From positions 1-20,862 of the forward strand of contig DXUR01000014.1 in the NCBI GenBank assembly GCA_019417795.1: a DNA stretch of 20,862 bases, given 5' to 3'. Source of the stretch: Clostridiales bacterium (GTDB taxonomy: Bacteria > Bacillota_A > Clostridia > Oscillospirales > Oscillospiraceae). The number at the start of each line of letters is the position of its first letter. The stretch's first letter is position 1. The translations under genes were made by a program, and so were the position numbers. The notes under the pieces were generated by a model that saw only the letters and a program-made list of their open reading frames with translations, searched no databases and had not been told where the DNA came from. Positions 16,345-20,862 of the stretch are shown here, one piece after another.

Positions 16345-17994
16345 ATGTTTTTTCAGGAAAATGGACAATATCGCTGTGCTGTGTATCTTCGATTGTCACG
16401 TTCGGATGGCGATCAGCAGGAAAGCAACAGCATCAAAAATCAAAGAGCTTTACTGAATGATTATCTGGGAAAGCACCCGGAACTGCATAAGGTCGATGAG
16501 TATGTAGACGATGGATACAGTGGTACGAATTTTGAACGCCCGGATTTTAAGCGGATGATGCAGGACATTGAGAAAAGGAACGTCAACTGCATCATCGTCA
16601 AGGATTTATCTCGTTTCGGCAGAAACTACATTGAAACGGGTCGTTATCTGGAAAGAATCTTTCCATTCATGGGTGTCCGCTTCATCGCCATCAACGATCA
16701 TTATGACAGTGCAGAGGAAAACGATGATAAGGGTCGTATTCTGATTCCGTTCAACAATCTTATCAATGACACCTACTGCCGGGATATTTCGCTGCGCGTT
16801 CGCAGTCACTTGGATGTGAAACGAAAAGAAGGTCAGTTCATTGGCAGCTTTGCAGGATATGGGTATCAGAAAGACCCGAAAGACAAGAATCATCTGATTA
16901 TAGATGAATACGCTGCGGGCATTGTGCAGGAAATATTCAAACAGAAATTGAACGGAATGAGTTCACAGCGCATTGCCAGTCACTTGAACGAACTGGGTGT
17001 CCTGCCGCCGAACGAGTATAAGAGAGCCAATGGATTCAACTATACCTGCGGTTTTCAGGCTGGGCTGAATCAGAAGTGGACAGTGGTTTCCGTCAATCGT
17101 ATTTTGAAAAATGAATCCTATACGGGAACATTGATTCAGGGTAAACGCAGGAAAATCAATTACAAAGTAAAAAAGAGCCATGATGTTGGAAGTGAAAACT
17201 GGATTCGGGTGGAAGATGCGCATGATGCCATTATCAGCAAAGGCGAGTTCCAGCAAGTACAACAGTTATTGGAACTGGACACTCGTACCGCACCATCGCA
17301 GACAACAGTTTATCCATTATCAGGTTTTCTGCGCTGTGCAGACTGCGGGCAGAATATGATTCGCCGCACGGTGACGAAAAACGGGAAGAAGTATCAATAC
17401 TATCACTGCTCTACCTATAAGAATGGCGGCGGCTGCACACCGCACATGATAAACAGTGAGAAGCTGACGGAAAGCGTTCTGGCTGCGATTCGGCATCAAG
17501 TGACACTTCTTGTAGAAGCGGAAAAGGTACTCTCCAATGCAGAGTTGGCAAGCGGCGAACAGATTGGCATAAAGATTCTGGACAGCCAGATCACTGCGCT
17601 GGAAGCTGAATTAGAACGGTACAGTAATTTGAAAATCCGTCTGTATCAGGACTTATGCGATGATGTTGTCAGTCGGGAAGAGTACGGAGAAATGAATACT
17701 CGCTTTGCGCAGAAGATAAAAGAGGCACAGGATAAGATTCAGGAAATCCGCGAAAAGAAGCAGGAGGCATTAAAGCACGACACACTGCTTCCTACTTGGT
17801 TGGAAGAATTTAAGCAGTACGAACATATCAAAACGCTCGAACGCAGGGTCGTGGTGGAACTGATCGACCACATAGATGTTCATAGCAAAACAGAGATTGA
17901 AATTCATTTCTGCTTCGAGGATGAACTGCACAGTATCACAGAAAAATTTATGGAATATCAAGCACATCACGGAAATGAGGTGGCAGAGGAATGA
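16345..17994 (+). CDS. Large serine recombinase 1 (TnpX/TndX-like)
   Basis: A 549-residue site-specific recombinase. Resolvase catalytic domain ~9-160: YLRLS with catalytic S18, DGYSGTNFERP, and DLSRFGRNYIE carrying the active-site arginines. The recombinase domain at ~170-310 ends with the NRILKNESYTGTLIQGK stretch. A complete zinc ribbon follows, with C331, C334, C355 and C364, then a coiled coil ~395-475 and a C-terminal segment with VVVELIDHIDVHSKTEIEI. All expected parts are present, so it should be active in excision and integration. It is the first of three genes, overlapping the second by ATGA. The start is fixed by lack of another in-frame start with a ribosome site; the leader is structured. 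Confidence 0.95.
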   Translation: MFFQENGQYRCAVYLRLSRSDGDQQESNSIKNQRALLNDYLGKHPELHKVDEYVDDGYSGTNFERPDFKRMMQDIEKRNVNCIIVKDLSRFGRNYIETGRYLERIFPFMGVRFIAINDHYDSAEENDDKGRILIPFNNLINDTYCRDISLRVRSHLDVKRKEGQFIGSFAGYGYQKDPKDKNHLIIDEYAAGIVQEIFKQKLNGMSSQRIASHLNELGVLPPNEYKRANGFNYTCGFQAGLNQKWTVVSVNRILKNESYTGTLIQGKRRKINYKVKKSHDVGSENWIRVEDAHDAIISKGEFQQVQQLLELDTRTAPSQTTVYPLSGFLRCADCGQNMIRRTVTKNGKKYQYYHCSTYKNGGGCTPHMINSEKLTESVLAAIRHQVTLLVEAEKVLSNAELASGEQIGIKILDSQITALEAELERYSNLKIRLYQDLCDDVVSREEYGEMNTRFAQKIKEAQDKIQEIREKKQEALKHDTLLPTWLEEFKQYEHIKTLERRVVVELIDHIDVHSKTEIEIHFCFEDELHSITEKFMEYQAHHGNEVAEE

Positions 17995-19520
17995 AATGGG
18001 TCAGTTATACAAGGTCGATTTCCAGCAGGATCGGAGAAGAAAATCCATCCAATACGATTGCGGAGCAGAATGAGCGCATTGCACGGTATCTAAAAAAGCT
18101 TGGGTGCAACGTATCTGAAAAATACAGTGACCGAAAGAGAACAGCAGAAGCCACAGAGGGCTTTGACAAATTGGTACAGGATGGGATGGCTCGGAAATTT
18201 GATGCAGTTGTTGTGGATTCTATCTTCCGCTGTGGAAGAACCCTTCCGTTTGCCATTGAAGCACTGCAGAGGACGTTCTATCCGCTTGGTATCCAATTTG
18301 CAGTTGTGGAAGATGACTTTTGCAGCATAGACAAAACTGCCGAAGAAGTTGCAGAGTATTTCAATGGAAAGACCATTGATAAGATTCGTTCGGAATTTAT
18401 TACCAATCGCCAGAATCACTTTGAAGAAGGTACATTGACCCATCGACAGGCTAAATATGGTTATGCGCTGTCGGAAGATCGCAGAAGCCTTGTTCTTAAT
18501 CCTGAAAGCGCACAGGTTGTAAAGCTGATTTTTCAGATGTATCTGGAAGATATGAAAATCCCGGAAATCGCAAGAGCATTGGATGCACAGGGCGTTCAAA
18601 CACCGCAAGTCCAGATGGCAAAGAAAAAAAGATCAAGAACAAAAAATAAGTGGCAGGATTCAACCATTCGCTCGATTTTGAAAAATCCACTCTATATCGG
18701 AAAGTGTACGCTGACACTGGCAAAGGCAAAGCGAGAATTGGAGGTTCCGGCGATTGTTTCAAAGACGGAATTTCAGAAAGCCCAGAAAAAATTGGAATCT
18801 ACGAGGTTGCCTTCGAGGAAAAAGGTACGAAAAAAGCCAAACCTGCTCTTCAAAAAAATCTATGACAAAGAAAGTAGAAAAGGTCTGTTGTGCAGAACAT
18901 CGGAAGATGAAAGTCAGCAAGTTTATTCGTTTGACAGGGGGTATAGATGCTTCTCTGGAAAAGCCCCTTTCATCGAAAGCGAGAAAATCTACCGAGAGAT
19001 TCTTTCAGCTTTGGGAAAAGAAAAAATGCAAGCTGCGCATATTGATAAGGTGCTGGACTTGAATCCTGAGAAAGTCAAGCAGTGCATGGATGCTGGACTG
19101 TTGCAGTACAGAAAAAGAGCAAATGAGATCGTTGCGCGCTTGATGGCCAAGGACGATGAACGAATAGCGGTTTATCGGGAATACGAGCAGGGATCAATTT
19201 CACTAGAACAGGTAGAGGCGTATGAACATCAGTATCAGGTGGCAGTCCAGAAGCAGGAAGATGCCTTTAAAAAGATAATGCTGGATGTTAATGATATAGA
19301 AAAAGCATTTAGCCATGGGAATCCCTGGTTGATGAAGTTCCGAGCGATTTCAATTCCTGAAACGTTGGAGCGCACACATCTTAAAGAATGGCTTGACCAT
19401 GTATGGATCGTAGATTTTGAACAAGTAGAAGTGATCCTACAAGAAAGTGAGTGGAAGGAATTCTTCCCGGAAGAATGGCTGAACAACGGAGAGGAAGATT
19501 GTAATGGCAAGAAAGAGTAG
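17991..19520 (+). CDS. Divergent serine recombinase 2, atypical active site and no full zinc ribbon
   Basis: A 509-residue protein starting in an ATGA overlap with recombinase 1. The overall layout is that of a large serine recombinase: N-terminal resolvase-like domain (~3-140), recombinase domain (~165-275, with STIRSILKNPLYIGKCTL), then a charged C-terminal half. At the active-site strand it reads Y6-T-R8-S9-I10-S11, so the position of the usual serine (Y-x-R-x-S) is isoleucine, with serines on both sides. The DGYSG/GFTG motif is missing and DLSRFGR is replaced by DSIFRCGRT. In the zinc-ribbon region only two cysteines remain (LLCRTS and GYRCFSG). It may be a non-catalytic partner that forms mixed complexes with the flanking recombinases, or a subfamily using a shifted serine. 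The frame is intact, which argues for function. Confidence 0.87.
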   Translation: MKWVSYTRSISSRIGEENPSNTIAEQNERIARYLKKLGCNVSEKYSDRKRTAEATEGFDKLVQDGMARKFDAVVVDSIFRCGRTLPFAIEALQRTFYPLGIQFAVVEDDFCSIDKTAEEVAEYFNGKTIDKIRSEFITNRQNHFEEGTLTHRQAKYGYALSEDRRSLVLNPESAQVVKLIFQMYLEDMKIPEIARALDAQGVQTPQVQMAKKKRSRTKNKWQDSTIRSILKNPLYIGKCTLTLAKAKRELEVPAIVSKTEFQKAQKKLESTRLPSRKKVRKKPNLLFKKIYDKESRKGLLCRTSEDESQQVYSFDRGYRCFSGKAPFIESEKIYREILSALGKEKMQAAHIDKVLDLNPEKVKQCMDAGLLQYRKRANEIVARLMAKDDERIAVYREYEQGSISLEQVEAYEHQYQVAVQKQEDAFKKIMLDVNDIEKAFSHGNPWLMKFRAISIPETLERTHLKEWLDHVWIVDFEQVEVILQESEWKEFFPEEWLNNGEEDCNGKKE

Positions 19521-20862
19521 AAAGAATATGATGCCGCAGGCTGCTGTGCAGGAGGCCGTACAGCAAAACGAAAAAGAACTTCTGCGCACGGCGGCGTATG
19601 CGCGGCTGTCGGTTGAGAACGGCGGGCATGAAACAGAAGATTCTCTGCACACACAGATTTTGCAAATTCATAATTATATCAGGGAAAACCCGGAACTGAC
19701 GCTGACCGATACCTATGCAGACAACGGTTTTACGGGAACACGTTTTGACCGGCCAGAATTTGAGCGTATGATGCAGGATGTGCGGACAGGTAAAATTCAG
19801 TGCATTGTAGTGAAGGACTTATCTCGGTTTGGTCGTGACTATATCGAAACGGGAAGCTATCTGGAAACTATTTTCCCGATGCTCCATGTTCGTTTTATCG
19901 CCATCAACGATGATTTTGACAACATCCGGCAGTCGGATGTGGATAGTCTTGCGGTTCCCATCAAGAACATGGTAAACAGCTTGTACGCTAAGGACATTTC
20001 AAAGAAAATCAGCCTTAGTTACCAGATGCGCCGCGAAAAGGGAATCCCTACATCGTGGTGTACACCGTATGGCTATCAGTTGAACCAACAGGGAAATAAG
20101 TTTGAAGCGACTGAGGATGCGAAGTGGGTCAAACTGATCTATCAATGGTATCTTGCAGGAGTGAGTACAAACGAAATTGCTCGCAGGTTGGAATTTTTAG
20201 AAGTAGCAAGGCCGAACGAACGGCTGAATCGCAAATTACATGAGGGAGATGACCCTACCTATAATAAATGGCACCCCAGTACGGTTCTTCGTATTTTAAA
20301 CAGCAGTGCCTATATTGGAGAACTGGTATCTGGGAAAACGCAAACTGCATCATACAAAGGGATTGGCCTCCATCCAGTGGAAAAGAGAGAATGGCATATT
20401 GTTGAAAACGCTCATGAAGCAATCATTCTGAAATCGGATTTTGAAAAAGTGCAGGCACGGCGGGAGCAGAATAAGGAAAAACGGGAAAGGGCGATGGCGC
20501 GTTCCAAGGCAACCAGAGAGAAGTGTTATAACCATCTATCAGGAATGGTTTACTGTGGCTGCTGCAGACGCAACATGACGTTTGAACGGCGTGTGCATGG
20601 TACGGTAAAAGAAACGCACTATGGAGTGTTCATTTGCAAAAAAAAGAAGAACACGACTCCCTGTGCCTATCATGCGGTGCCGGAGAAAATGCTGATGATG
20701 GTGGCGATGGATCAGATTCGTCATCTGGTGTCTACCATGTGTGAAGAAGAAAAGATGGTAAAAGACATGATGCGCGGCAGCAATCTGGATTCAGCCCGTT
20801 CCATCAAGATGAAAGAAAACTCTATCCTGTTTCGGATTCAGGAAGCCGAAGAACGGCGGCTG
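19504..20862 (+). CDS. Large serine recombinase 3, 3' end beyond window
   Basis: ATG at 19504 lies 9 bases after GGAGAGG (19488-19494) and 17 bases inside the end of recombinase 2. The frame stays open for 453 codons to the last base. Catalytic domain: YARLS with S36, NGFTGTRFDRPEF, DLSRFGRDYIETG. The recombinase domain holds PYGYQLNQQGNK and STVLRILNSSAYIGELVSGK, and the zinc ribbon reads VYCGCCRRNM ... FICKKKK ... TPCAYH. It resembles recombinase 1 more than recombinase 2. A 30-residue extension precedes the catalytic domain. The missing part should be the coiled coil and C-terminal tail. Together the three genes form one co-translated recombination module. Confidence 0.93.
   Translation, partial: MARKSRKNMMPQAAVQEAVQQNEKELLRTAAYARLSVENGGHETEDSLHTQILQIHNYIRENPELTLTDTYADNGFTGTRFDRPEFERMMQDVRTGKIQCIVVKDLSRFGRDYIETGSYLETIFPMLHVRFIAINDDFDNIRQSDVDSLAVPIKNMVNSLYAKDISKKISLSYQMRREKGIPTSWCTPYGYQLNQQGNKFEATEDAKWVKLIYQWYLAGVSTNEIARRLEFLEVARPNERLNRKLHEGDDPTYNKWHPSTVLRILNSSAYIGELVSGKTQTASYKGIGLHPVEKREWHIVENAHEAIILKSDFEKVQARREQNKEKRERAMARSKATREKCYNHLSGMVYCGCCRRNMTFERRVHGTVKETHYGVFICKKKKNTTPCAYHAVPEKMLMMVAMDQIRHLVSTMCEEEKMVKDMMRGSNLDSARSIKMKENSILFRIQEAEERRL

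Larger units (their letters stand above)
1..20862. mobile_element. Part of an integrative conjugative/mobilizable element (Clostridia type)
   Basis: The whole window is accessory DNA: polyvalent anti-restriction proteins, a TTRAP-type protein, relaxase plus MobC, an inverted-repeat-rich oriT-like gap and three large serine recombinases. This set is what is known from Tn1549-like and related elements of gut Clostridia. Neither element end is visible; the helicase gene is cut at base 1 and the third recombinase at base 20862, so attachment sites and any T4SS genes lie outside. The 10.2-15.5 kb stretch looks more AT-rich by eye than the first 10 kb, which suggests a mosaic. I cannot tell a self-transmissible from a mobilizable element here. 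Confidence 0.85.

Overview
The window reads as the inner and right-hand part of an integrative and conjugative or mobilizable element of a gut Clostridia-type Firmicute (Oscillospiraceae or Lachnospiraceae-like). Basis: very large polyvalent proteins with helicase, methylase, ArdC, YodL, LPD28 and DUF3849-type modules, a TTRAP-type small protein, a MOBP-type relaxase with MobC, a DUF6870-type small protein, and tandem large serine recombinases; AAGGAGG ribosome sites and sigma-A type promoters (TTGACA-N17-TATAAT). No T4SS, chromosomal, rRNA or tRNA gene is visible. Both ends cut a gene: the first CDS is open to base 1 and the third recombinase is open to the last base.

Layout. (1) 1-11279, plus strand: establishment or anti-restriction module. 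It holds a DarB-like N6-methylase/SNF2-type helicase with a MutS-domain-I-like segment, a 1420-residue ArdC/zincin polyvalent protein, a small TTRAP-type protein, and a YodL/DUF4316-type protein. The last three overlap by ATGA/GTGA junctions, and the unit ends in a hairpin at 11284-11325. (2) 11380-13520, plus strand: a self-contained cassette with its own consensus promoter, an XRE repressor, an ImmA/IrrE metallopeptidase and a PIN-like putative nuclease, closed by a strong terminator. (3) 13523-15494, minus strand: relaxase and MobC, convergent with the cassette. (4) 15495-15894: non-coding, packed with inverted repeats, the best candidate for oriT. (5) 15895-16173: DUF6870-type small gene. 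(6) 16220-20862, plus strand: a promoter, a structured leader with an 11-bp inverted repeat and T-run directly before the start codon, then three overlapping large serine recombinases. The middle recombinase lacks the serine at the usual place and a complete zinc ribbon.

How it could work together (inference): the recombinases excise and integrate the element, relaxase and MobC nick at the hairpin-rich region, and the polyvalent proteins protect the incoming DNA. The XRE-ImmA-PIN cassette is either a toxin-antitoxin or defence cargo, or a switch of the ICEBs1 ImmR/ImmA kind. It is the most promising candidate for an undescribed system in the window. All family names come from reading motifs; no database search was made.
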